From the NCBI GenBank assembly GCA_013396635.1, contig WBMW01004120.1, forward strand, positions 73,608 to 137,607: a stretch of DNA of 64,000 nt. The letters run 5' to 3'. The notes under the pieces were generated by a model. It ran no database searches. It was not told where the DNA came from and saw only the letters and a program-made list of their open reading frames with translations. Source of the DNA: Penelope pileata. Its lineage: Eukaryota; Chordata; Aves; Galliformes; Cracidae. The position numbers and the translations under genes are program-made. This document shows, piece after piece, positions 10,801 to 22,800 of this stretch (positions are counted from its first letter, which is position 1; every line of letters starts with the position of its first letter).

Positions 10801-13800
10801 GCCAGGCTCTGTCTGCCCAGGCTTCACCCATAGCATCTCCTGCCTCCCACGGACTGACCTATTCCCCCCTGCAGTCTGGTACCAGGGCACAGCCATGGCA
10901 GCCCAGGCACACGGTGTCCAACAGCATCCTGCTCCCCACTGAGGTCTCGCTGATGTTACCTAGGGCACCTCAGGGGACACTGGAGCAATCTGCCCTGCAC
11001 TGCTGCTGCCAGGAGAACAGATTTCCTAAGGTGTTCTCCTGGGACTTTCCTAAATACCCTGCAGTAATTTGGGCAGTCAGTGAAATGAGAGGCACGCTGC
11101 TGCTTCTGGAACTCCCACTGGTACCCAAATACCCAGGCAAACCTGCTGCCTCCTTTGCAGCACTTTGCTAAATCTCTCCTGTCTGAGTGCTTTCCCTCAT
11201 CCAGCATTGTAGGCTCTTTGCTTGGCAGTGTCCTGGACATTACCACTCTGCTTTTTTGCCTCCTTCATTCTCTGCAGAACCAGTAACTTACATCTGGATG
11301 TACAGTCTCAAACTGAAGCCTCCTGGCAAAAGATTTGCTTTTCTTTCTTACCTTTCACAGATCCCTTCAAGCGAATTTGAGTCTGCACTTTGGGGAACAA
11401 GTGCTTTACCAGCCAGGGCAGGGTTTGCCAGACTGCAAAGCTGGCAGAAGGCTGCAAAGCTGTAAAGCAGAGCTGAAGGGAGGGTCTGGTGTAGGGGATG
11501 GATGGATGGATGGATTTTGTGTCAGGCCCTGGGAGCAGCAGGACCCCGTGGCTAGCCCGCGTACCGTTCGAGTCCTTTGCTTTGTTCCATTTTGGTTTTG
11601 TTGCCCCATTTCATTTCTGTTGGCTTTTTTTTTTTTTTTTTATTTAAAAAAAAAAAAAAAAAAAGACAACAACAAAAAGCTCTCTTCTTTTTTAATTTTA
11701 TCTTCCTAAACCAAATTTTTGTACGTTTTATTTTAGATTTTTTTGTTATCATTTTCTTTTTTTTTTTCTTTTATCTTTCCCATCTTTTGTTTTTTTCCCC
11801 CTTCTTCCCTTTCCCTCCTGAATTTTCCCCCCTCGTAGAACCGTCTGCCCCCCCTCAAGACGTAAAATGCGTCAGCACCAGATCCACCGCCATTCTGGTA
11901 AGTTGGCGGCCGCCTCCGGCCGAAAGCCAAAATGGCGTCCTGGCTGGCTACAGCGTCTACTATCGAGCGCTGGACTCTGAGGACACGGAGCTTAAGGAGG
12001 TGAATGATATCCCCCCAACCACCAGTCAGATCCTGCTGGAGTCCCTGGAGAAGTGGACAGAGTATCGCATCACTGTCGTGGCTCACACGGAGGTGGGGCC
12101 GGGCCCGGAGAGCTCGCCAGTAATCGTCCGCACGGATGAAGATGGTAATTGCGATTTTTTCTGGTTTTGTCCTGGCTTTTCCCACACTGGGGGAGGAGAC
12201 GTCAAGTCCCTTTTCATGGATGTGTGGAGCGAGGCCTGCACGCGGCCTCAGCGCGGCCTGTGATGCCGTGGGGCCTCGGCGCAGCTCCCACCAGCAGGGC
12301 TCGGGGTGCCGAGCGTCCTTGGCTGCCGTCTCCCAAAGCCCATCCAAGAACTATGGGGTTTTCCTTCCCTGCTTTAGGGATCATGTCACAGCCCTGAGCC
12401 CTGTCCGCACACTTTTCCTGGAAAATGCTCCTTCTGAGCAGTAAGGAACTGAAATCAGAGGAGATTGCTGCCCATTAATACTTTAAAATATTAAGACTTC
12501 TTCCCACACATTCCTTGTTACTAGCTCCTCTTGAAGTCAAACTTTGTTAGTTGGAGAAGGGAAGAGTCTCTTCATTAAAGTTCCAAAAAACTTTTAATGA
12601 CAGACGATTCACATTCCAGTTCAGCCTCCAGTTTGGAGACTTCTCGCACAAACAAATGGCGATGAGACCTGAACTTCCCTGGTATTTCTGCAGTGAAATA
12701 AACCCAAGAAAAATGTGTGTGTGAAGGGAGAGCAGAATACTGTGAGAGTGAGGTGGGACCCTCAAATGATACAAAGCAAATAAATAAAGTCAAATCCAAA
12801 CTCCTCAAGCTTTCTTCCTCCATCCCAAAGAAAAAGGACTGTAGAAGATGACAGGTTTGTCCCCATGTGGGCCCTGTTCCCTTTACCATCAGCCCGCATC
12901 CAAATGGATGGATACATTACTCAGAAATTGCAGTTTTCTAGCAAAGTTCTCAAGCGCTGTTCTTATTATTTCCAAAAATTCAGCCCCTCTTCCATCCAAG
13001 ACACCTTTTGTTTCCTGCCCTGAGGTGGTGCAGCTGCTGTAGCAGCCAACCTGCCCGCCCTGCCCAAGGGGACAGGGAGTTCCAAGTCCCCCCCTCCACA
13101 TCCTGTCCACCCTGTAACATCCCATGTAACACGGCCAGAGCTTTTCTGGCTCCCCAGAAATTGGCTTTGCCCTCAGAATTTGATCTGGAGCTGTATGCCT
13201 GAGCAAACTGAGGGAAAAGGAGAAATAGCTGGACTGTGAGATGGACCTGCTCGCAGGCATCGCAGATCCCCAGAACTGCTCCCCTGTCTCACTGAGTAAA
13301 GACCAAAGGCAGACGATGGGGTGACCGCTTTGACTTTAGGTCTCTCCCTTCTTTCAGGGCTAGATTCAGCATGCGTATGACCCATAATTGAAGTGGCAGG
13401 CTCCAGACAGAAACCCCCAGGTGACTCCTGTCCCTTTTCTCCCTTCCTCGCAGTGCCTAGCGCGCCGCCTCGGAAAGTGGAGGTGGAAGTCCTGAACTCA
13501 ACTGCAATCCAAGTGTTCTGGCGCTCTCCAGTCCAGAACCGCCAGCATGGCCAGATCCGCGGCTACCAGGTCCACTACGTGCGCATGGAGAACGGCGAGG
13601 CCAGGGGGCTGCCCCAGATCAAGGACATCATGCTGGCTGATGCCCAGGTAAAGACTCACATCCTGCTCCGATCTTGTTTTCTCGTGTGGAAGCTTTGAGG
13701 GGGTGGGTGCTCCAGCTGCCAAGCGAGATATTACTGGAGAAAAGTCTCTGTGACAAAGGTGTGCGTTACCTTCCTGCAATGCATTTGCAGTCCCAGACAA

Positions 13801-16800
13801 TAGCTATTGTGGAAGAGCATGAACTGCTCTCCCAGCACTGAACTAAATACCATCCATCCTCCTGTGCCTGGGAAGTCTCTTAAGACAGACAAAGGCCACA
13901 GTGGAATCTACTAATTTCTCCCACTCTACTTCTTCCTTCATGCTGGCCTGGTAACTTCTGACCTTGTGTGGCTGCTTGCTCAGGGACTTCTTCCTCATGC
14001 TGTGTCTCTGTCTTTCCCTTCTTTTCCCTCTTGTATTCTCATGTGCAAAACCTCTCTTGTTCTCTGCCCAGTGGGAAACAGATGACACTGCTGAATACGT
14101 AAGTAAAAAAAGAAAAAAAATCCTCCTTTCCTGGTTCTGTCCCTTCCCTTCTCCCAATTCCTGTTGTGGTGTGGTATTTTCCTTTTCCTTTATTTATTTA
14201 TTTTTTTTGCAGTGCCAGTGTGCCTGTTTTAAAGCCTGTGGTTGGTGTTCCCATGCATTGTCCCTGCCCTGCTCTCTTTGCTCTGCAACCCTGTGTGACT
14301 GTGTCGTTTGTCAGCACGCGGCCGTACTGCAGGGTTTTCCCTTCGGCTCTGGAGGAAAGACAGATCTGCTGCTCCCCAGGGAAGGAGATGGCATTGAATT
14401 TGGGAATATGCTTAAAGATGGGCTGATCTGCAACCACCCTGCCTTGTGTCAAAGTTAGGTTGCAAAGCATTGGGTATTCAAAGCCCTATGGCATCCAAAG
14501 TATCAGGGTATGAGCAAACGCTTTGTGCCCTGAAAGGACCAAAATTCGTAGATGTTTGTTCATACAAAGCCCTGTATTGCTGTTGGCCCTTTTACCTTTC
14601 AAGTAGACCATAAAATCAGCTTGGCTGTTTGGCATTTGCTACTTCTGTTGAAATGCTAAGTGGTTTCAGTGATCCTACAGCTACAGAGCAGTAGGAGAAA
14701 GCGTTTCCTCCTTGGAGGAGCAGGGTCCCAAGATAATACACTGCTAGAATGAATGTATCTCCTAGGGATTGCCAAGTGCCCTACAAAAGTGAGGGACCTC
14801 TGATTCACAGATGGAGAAACTGAGTCACTTGCCTGAAATGTTAATAACTCTCAGTGGCATGTGTGAGAGCAGGATGGGCTGTGTGACTTCCAGAAGCAGA
14901 CCCGTCTCCCTGGCTGAAGGCTTCCAAACTTGTTGATCAAACCTGCTGGTTTGCAGTGCTGCTGTTCCACCTCCTGCTCAGCTTTGGGGGCAATACAAAT
15001 ATTTTCAGCACCAGCAAATTTTTCCCAATTGCTGCCCTGAGATTTAATATTTAAAGCACTGAGTGACAGAAGGGGTGAGGGGAGAGGAAGGCCGTAAAAC
15101 ATAAAATTCACATCTCCCTCCATTTCAGAGCCTTGGAGAAAACCCTGCTGCATATGCCCTCATCCTGTTTGACTTAGCATGGGTGTTCCTGTTACAACAC
15201 AGCCCTTTGGAGAGCTGAGTTTTTATGGGAAGGGTATTCCTGAGACAGTCCTGTAACAAAAGCTTTTGGGAGCCAGGTGTGGTGAGGCTGATAGAGGGTG
15301 GGGGAAGGAGGCTGCTGGGGATTTAGCAGAGAGCTTGAACGTGCGAGCAGAAAATGTCGTCTTGCACTTTGCGTTAAAGCAATCCTTTTAATATTATGAA
15401 GGCATTAAAAAATATCTCTGAGGAGAGAAGGGAGGGGGTGAAGCAGGAAAAAAACTTAATCTCCTTGAAACCACTGAGACCTCCTCTGAGACGGCGTAGT
15501 GAAGAGGAACACTTTGAAGAGCGCAACAGCGTTTTGATGGCTGAAGCAGTTTGTGTTGAGGTACAGAATGTGTGAGAGGTAGATCTGGAAGAGAGCACAT
15601 TGAATCAGGGCCTGCAGAAACATGCTGTGTGTACAGAGGGGCTGCTTGCAGCTGGGGTGTGCGTGCTGCTCGCCAGAGGAATGTGGCTCATCCTCCTCCT
15701 GCCAGCTGCCACGTCTGCCTAGGTGCCCCCGAGTGTCTCGTGGCTTCAGATTCAGTGAATGGTCCTGCATGTTAGAGAAGACCTGAGCTTCCTGCAAGGA
15801 GGAGAGATCTACTTGAATGTATGTACATAAGTATTCACACCATTTTCCTTTGGAATCTCACAAACAGGAAATGGTCATTGCTGGGCTCCAGCCTGAGACT
15901 GCATATTCCATCACCGTAGCCGCCTACACCATGAAGGGAGATGGTGCTCGCAGCAAACCAAAAGTGGTCACCACTAAGGGTGCAGGTAAGAGCTTTTTCT
16001 TGATCCAGTGCAATTCCTCAGTTTCCTGACATCCTGAAGCCAAGCAGCTTCCTTCATCTCACTCTGCTCACAGAGGACAGACTTGCAACAAATACCGTGC
16101 TGCCCCTGAAGGAAGAATTTATTTCTAGGAATGCAGAATACCCCTCATACCTCAGAGGTAGCCCTCAGTAAATGAAATAATTTTCCGTCCAGCACTGCGG
16201 AAAGCTCCCACACATTCAAAAATTCAACAGAGGACAAATTCATTGTTTGTAATCTCACGTACTGTAAATTCCAGTGCACCAGAATTAAGAGAATCTTTGC
16301 GTGGACTGACCCATATGTTGACGCTGGAGAGATTCTGTCGCTTTGGTGGCTGGCACACACGTGTACCGTGGGGAACAGGAAACCCAGAGGCCTGCTGTCA
16401 TGGTGGTAACTTGCAAGGAGCTGAAAAGCAGCAGGAAAGACTTCCCAGTCTTCTCTTCTAGTATCATGCCTGAACATACCTCCCCTCGTCCTAGCACTAG
16501 TGATCAGCAGGGATAAAAAATAGTGACAGTATTGACCTTTTCTTGCAAACATTTCTGCAACCTGGACTCGCTCTGCACGTACCGTCTGGATTCATTCCTC
16601 CCTTTGCCCTATTCTTCATGGCAAAGTGTCTGTCAGCCTCAGTGCAGAGGACACAGTGTCAAGCTAGGATGGCAGAGCTTGAAAAGAGGAGTGGCAAAGG
16701 TCAACAGGGTATGCTTTGTTCCTCCACCTTCTGCTGCAGGCAGAAAGGAGAGGAACATGTTCCACCTGTCCTCTCAGCATCTGCATTCCTGTGGTTGGTG

Positions 16801-19800
16801 CTCTCCCAGCCAGAGCTCTGCTGTGCAGGATGGGAAAGGCTGTGTGTAATGGAGTGGGACTACTGCGCCTGCACCTGGAGCTGACCCTCCCTCCACCCAT
16901 CTATTGCTGGGCTGTGGTACCTTCCCTCACCCCATCTTGCTCTTGCTCAGGCTGTCAGATGGTGGCTTTCTCCCCTTGTCATTTCTTTTCGTTGTCTAGT
17001 CCCTTCCCGTCCTTGGGTGTCTGTCCATTTTCTTCTTAGTGGTGGGGCAGTTATCTTCACCCTGCCTGTAGCAGCTTCATAACTGACCTCGTCTCTTGTT
17101 TCTGGAAGAAAGTTGTCATCTGCCTCTGCAGCGATCAAAGGCCTTTGGTCAGTGCAGCATAACTGACCTGGAAGCCTCTGCTCAGGCTCTGGAGGCAGCA
17201 CAGACCCTCAGCTGAGTGCTCAGGATGGAGGGCTCAGGAGCCCTGGCCTGGAGCAGCAGCTGCACTCTGTGCTTTTGTCTTTTTCTCTGTCCCAGCTCAC
17301 ATCCCATTTTAAGTTTTTATCTTCAGATCTCTCTCTCTGGTTTCAGCCTTTCTCTCCCCTCTACCTCTCCTGCCTGGCTAAGAGATGGTACATGAAGAAC
17401 AAGGTTGATTTCCAGGACGCGGATGTTACATGTACAGACTCCTGCCTGCGTGCTCTGCAGTGTCAGTGTGCTGTCAGAAGCCTTTTCCTTCACTCATTCT
17501 CTTCTCCTTTCCCCTCCAGCTTTGCCCATATGTCTTCTCTTCTCTCTCTCTGGTTCACCAATTTCCTCCTTCCTGAGGCTCTCTGCCTTCATTTTTCTCT
17601 CTGGAGCCTTTCTTTCTCCCTCCCTCTCTTCCTCTCTTGTCACAATCTTGTCAGCCTCCCTCGTGTCTCCCCGTTAGGATTTGCGGTGCAGGTGATCAGT
17701 CACAGAGGGATGTTTTCTCCAGCACAGCAGCTATTACCCAAAACTCAATTTCCCCCAACCTGAAATAGCTATTAAAAAAAAAAAAATCTTTCAAATGGTT
17801 CTGTAACATTCTTATCTTCTTTGCAGCGTTGAGTCAATATACCTTCTGAGAAGAGAGATTTCTTTCTTTATCATTCAGGACTAAGGGCTGAATTTAAATA
17901 CAGTAATACATCCAATTTTCTCCTTTACTGTCCAAACCAATTGCAAAACAAAACACTTCCCCCTGCTTTCTTCTCACCTTTCTCCCAAACAATATTTGTT
18001 GTGCAAATGTAATATTTTCAAGCTCAGCTGATTATAGTAACATCTGTGATAAAAACCAAAACATAAAGGTAATGACATTGTTTTTCTCCGTAATGTGTTT
18101 CCGCGGTGTTTCTGGGGGAGGCTGTCCCAGCACTGCTCCCCAGGCATTCTTCAGCAGCTCAGAATGAATGAAGCATTTGTTCCAGAGCCAGCACCTCGTC
18201 CCTGTGTTCCCGTGTCAGTCAGTGCAGCGGGCAGAGTGGTTTCCCCAGGGTGACTGCCAGGACGGCTGCCACATCCAGCGTCCTCCCTGCCGCTCCCTGC
18301 TCGCTGCCGTCCCGCCAGCTCCCCGCCAGGCTGCCAGAGTGGGCTGCTCCTCGGCTCCATTCTCTCTCCTTTTCCTGTTCAACCAGAAGAAACACCAAGG
18401 CAGAGAGAAGGAAATTAGATCTCTAATAGTGAAGTGAATGTAAATGACGCGTGAGCTGCTGGAATTAATGCTCTGATTTCTCCGGCTTCAGAAAGCTCTG
18501 GGCCTACACATGTCATTTAACTGTGGCTGTGGGCTTGCTCTGCTGTCGGGCTGTGCCAGGGCTCATTAGGCAGAGGCACTGCTGAGTTCCTGCAATATTC
18601 CCCAAACGTGGAGGAACTAACTGACAGGGCGAGGAGGGAGCTAGCTGAAAACACACCAACACTCAGATGTCTTTTCCCTTCCCCCAGAGGAGAGAAATTG
18701 CAGCAACTCTTCCTGCCCTCTGCCTCGCACAGATTTTGGGCTCTTGCTTCAGCTCTCTGTGTGCTTCTCTGTACCCAGCTGGGTGATCAGATGCCTGCCA
18801 GACTTGCTTCAGCTGGCATCGTGCCTGCTGCTCAGGACCTGGGGCTGCCCAGACTTTCCTTTCCCATCCTTCATTACTTCACCCACAGCTGCTCCGGCCT
18901 TCTCCGCCTGAGCCAATCTGTTCCAGTCCCTTTCTGCATGAGTTGTGCTGTGTAATGGAGAGAGAGAGAGAAAGAAAGAGAGGACAGGAGTTTAGGGGAC
19001 TCCTGCATTTGTTTGTCCCTGCCCTGTGGAGCAGTCTGCTTGGTGATGAGGACAGGAGACTGGGAATGAGGACTCCTGAGTTCGTTCTTCCCAGCTATGG
19101 GTGACGTATGCGGTCCAGAGATCAGAGAGGAGCAGTGCTCACCTTTCCTTCCTGAGGACAGGGAATAAAAATAAATCCAGAGATGTGTAAGAATGTCACA
19201 GCTGACACAGTGGCAGTGCTTCTCCTCTCCTAACCTTGATAGAGAGCATCCACCCATAGAGCGAGTGGGCAGCAGCAGCCTGGTTTACTGAAGTACACAG
19301 GGTCAAGGTGAAACCTTGCCACCGATTTGAGGAACCCCTGCTGCAACTCAGGAGTCTCTGCACCTCCTCCCCAGCCACCCTGTCCCACCCTGACCAGAGC
19401 TGTCTCTGTTCTCTCCCAGTCCCAGGGAAGCCCATCCTGTCTGTGCACCAGACAGAGGAGAACACTCTGCTGGTGAAATGGGAGCCCCCGTTGGATGCGG
19501 AAGGCCAGGTGATGGGCTACCGGCTCCAGTTTGGCCGCAAGGATGTCGACCCCCTGGCTACCTTGGAGTTCACGGCCCTGGAGGATAAGTACACGGCTCC
19601 CAGCATCCACAAAGGCGCCACGTATGTTTTCAAGCTGGCCGTGAAAAGCCGGGCTGGCTTTGGGGAGGAAGCTGTGCAGGAACTCACCACCCCTGAAGAC
19701 ATCCCCAAGGGTTACCCCCAAATCCTCGAGGCGAGCAACATCACTTCCATGTCGGTCCAGTTTGGCTGGCTCCCCCCCGTGCTGGCCGAGAGGAATGGAG

Positions 19801-22800
19801 CCATCGTCAAATACACCGTGGCCTACCGGGAGGCCGGTTCTCCCGGCAACCTGCTGGAAAAAGACCTGCCCCCCTCCCCAGAGAACTCGTACACCCTCAA
19901 CGGCCTCAAACCCAACACCGCCTATGATGTTAAAATCCGTGCTCACACCAGTAAAGGCCCCGGGCCCTACAGCCCAACCGTCCAGTATCGGACGTTCCAG
20001 CTGGATCAAGGTAGGACTTACCGGTTTCTCCTCCCTCTCTCTCCTTGTAACCGGGGCTGGTGCCGGGAGGCAGAGAGCTGGAGAGGTCAAGCCAGGCTCA
20101 GCCAGGCTCGTGAGTAAATGCAGAGCACTCTGGTTTCACACTCAGTCCCTCAGCTCCTCTCTGCCTTGTGCCAGGTAAGTCCCTTTTACCGCTTTCTTCT
20201 AAGTTAAGTCCGGACACCCTTCTTTCGCTGGCACCTGAAGTGGGGGGCCAGTCGCTATACAGGTGGGAAGAGCATTTTCTTCAGCTTTTGCAAACAGCCA
20301 AAAGAAAGCAGAAAAATCAGAAAGCCTCAAATGTGACCTGGGATGGGTTTCCTCACCTGAGCATGCTCAGAAAGCCAGCACCTCGTTCCTGCAGCAGCCA
20401 CCTAGACCCATAGTGTGCACTGAGCACGGACAGGGTGAGGGCAAAGCCACGCACCCTCCCTCACCCTCTCCGGGGTTAGACATGGGGACAGGGAGCACCA
20501 AGAGATGGTCTTTGGCAAAACTCAAGCAAAGTGTGAAGGAGGGAGAAGCCCTTCCATTCCTGCAGCAGCAGCCAGACCCTGACTGGCAGACCCTTGTTCC
20601 AGTGTCTGACGTTGTCTTCCTTCTCTTTCTTGCTCTTCCTTCCCTCTGCTGCCTTTTCTTCTCCTCTCTCCCCTTCTTCCTCACTTTTCTCTCAGCAGTT
20701 TTACCCAAAAACTTCAAGGTGAAGATGGTGACAAAGACATCTGTCCTTTTGAGCTGGGAATTTCCTGAGAACTACAACTCTCCCACCCCATACAAGGCAA
20801 GTGGAAGGGAAGAGAACTTTGAACTTCAGAACTGTGTTCCTTCTCAGTTTCCTGGAAGTCCTCTGTGTTGCTTTGAAGAACAGGTTATAAGAGCCAGAAA
20901 TTCTGGATCCAGTAGATAATGGGCAGAAAATGGTCAATTGCTAGATCAAGGAGGTATGCTGAAAATCAGCCTGTGGGCTGATTTTGTACCTCTATTACAA
21001 AGTCATTGCCTCCCTAGGCAAGTTACCACAATTTTCCCATTTCCAGATAAAAAGTTCTCTTTGCAGAGAAGTTTTGAGGCCTTGTCCTGTATCTGCCTCA
21101 TGCCTGTGGACACTGCAGCCCTAGAGACAGCTCCCCACTCAGATGGTCCTGTTCTGTGTGTGTACCCCAGCTCTGGCAGAGCTGGCTGGAGCACGGCACG
21201 GCCAAATGCCCTGTGTTCTCTGCAAACCAAAGCAAAGGGGAGAAGGGAGGCTGGTTGACTACGCAGTATCAGCTTTGCTCATGGTACATCTTTGCTGCCT
21301 CTTCTCCCCCCAGATCCAGTACAATGGGCTGAACGTCGACGTGGATGGCCGTACCACCAAGAAACTCATCACCAACTTGAAGCCCCGCACGTTCTACAAC
21401 TTTGTTCTCATGAACCGGGGCAACAGCATGGGTGGCCTGCAGCAGAACGTCGCTGCCTGGACCGCTGCTGACATGTTATCCAGGAAGCCAGAGGTGACCC
21501 ACAAGCCTGATGCCGATGGCAACGTGGTGGTGATTCTCCCCGACGTGAAGAGCTCTGTGGCTGTCCAGTAGGTTTCTGGTACACTGCAGGCTTGGTGTGC
21601 TCGGTCCGTGCTGCACTGATGGCTGCAGCCCATAGCACAGACCCGCAGGGATAGCGGCAGAGGGTGTGTTCCCTGTTCTGTTGTCAGCTATTGCCTGAGT
21701 GCTGGCTTTTGGAGCCACTTCCTAGGACTAAAATGTGGCCATAGGAATGCAAAGGGAGGCATGTTATGTGGGGCTGTCACTGAGTCAGAAACAGCAGGAA
21801 CTGTCATAAATGAAATATAAGGGGTTTGCTGGGTTGAGCCACTGGGGCCATGTGGGCTAACCTAGCTTTCTGCCATCAGTGTCTGCTCTCTCCTGTGGCT
21901 CATTGAATCAGTCCTCCTCTTTCTTCTGATTATTCCCAACTCTTAGGGCTTACTACATTGTGGTGGTGCCTCTGAGGAAGTCCCGTGGAGGACAGTTCCT
22001 GAACCCCTTGGGCAGCCCAGAGGAGATGGACCTGGAGGAGGTGAGTGTGGGTCAGGCTGCAGCCAGCTGCAGGGAGAGAGCAGCCAGCTGTAATGGGTGT
22101 TACAGTGACCTGAGGTCCTGGGAAGGGTGGGTTGGGGCATGCAATCCGTGTTCTGAGTAGCTAAAATGAGGGCAGCAGCATGGTTTGGCTCTCCCTCCGT
22201 CCTGTTCCCCAAAGGTGCTGAAGGCATCAGTGCTCACAGTGTTCTCTGCCTCCTGCAGCTCGTTCAGGACATCGCCAGGCTCCGACGCCGCAGTCTGCGC
22301 CACTCCCGGCAGCTGGACTTCCCCAAGCCCTACATCGCTGCCCGCTTTCGCTCCCTCCCCTCCCACTTCATCCTGGGGGACATGAAGCACTACGACAACT
22401 TTGAGAACAGAGCCCTGGAGCCAGGGCAGAAGTATGTCGTCTTCATCTTGGCCGTGCTCCAGGAACCTGAGGCAGTAAGTGCTGCCTGCTTTGCCTTGCT
22501 CTCTGGGTGCTTGTGACCCTGCTGTCCCCATTATCAACCAGAGACAGCAGCTGCAGGGGCAGCTCTCTGCGAGCTGCCAGCAGGTCTTGTGCCCTCCTGG
22601 CATTCTCTTCCACCAGATGCTAGGGCTTGAGGATTTTTTCTTTGCGGAAGCCTTCCAGTCCAGCTGTGGAGCTTCTGCTTGTGGCTTTTGGAGCTGTGCT
22701 TGTGTCTGCCTACAGCACATGTGCTCTGCCATGCAGGCAGACTAATGACACGAGGACCTCGTGTGCTGCTTCTGCATTTTGCCAGGCTGCTCAGGCAGGA

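Larger units (their letters stand above)
6129..11838 (+). other. PTPRS intron e4-e5 (5.7 kb)
   Basis: This is the longest intron in the window. It holds CT-rich tracts (about 7,125-7,165 and 7,280-7,320), an AT-rich stretch around 10,020-10,170, a short GGAT repeat at 11,497-11,516, and a T17/A19 inverted pair at 11,625-11,664. A T-rich tract (11,680-11,838) leads to the e5 acceptor. No exon was recognised. Confidence 0.85.

Noticed and set aside
19230..20090. 286-codon open frame on the minus strand
   Set aside because: It is the shadow of the FN6-FN7 exon on the plus strand, which has clear homology.
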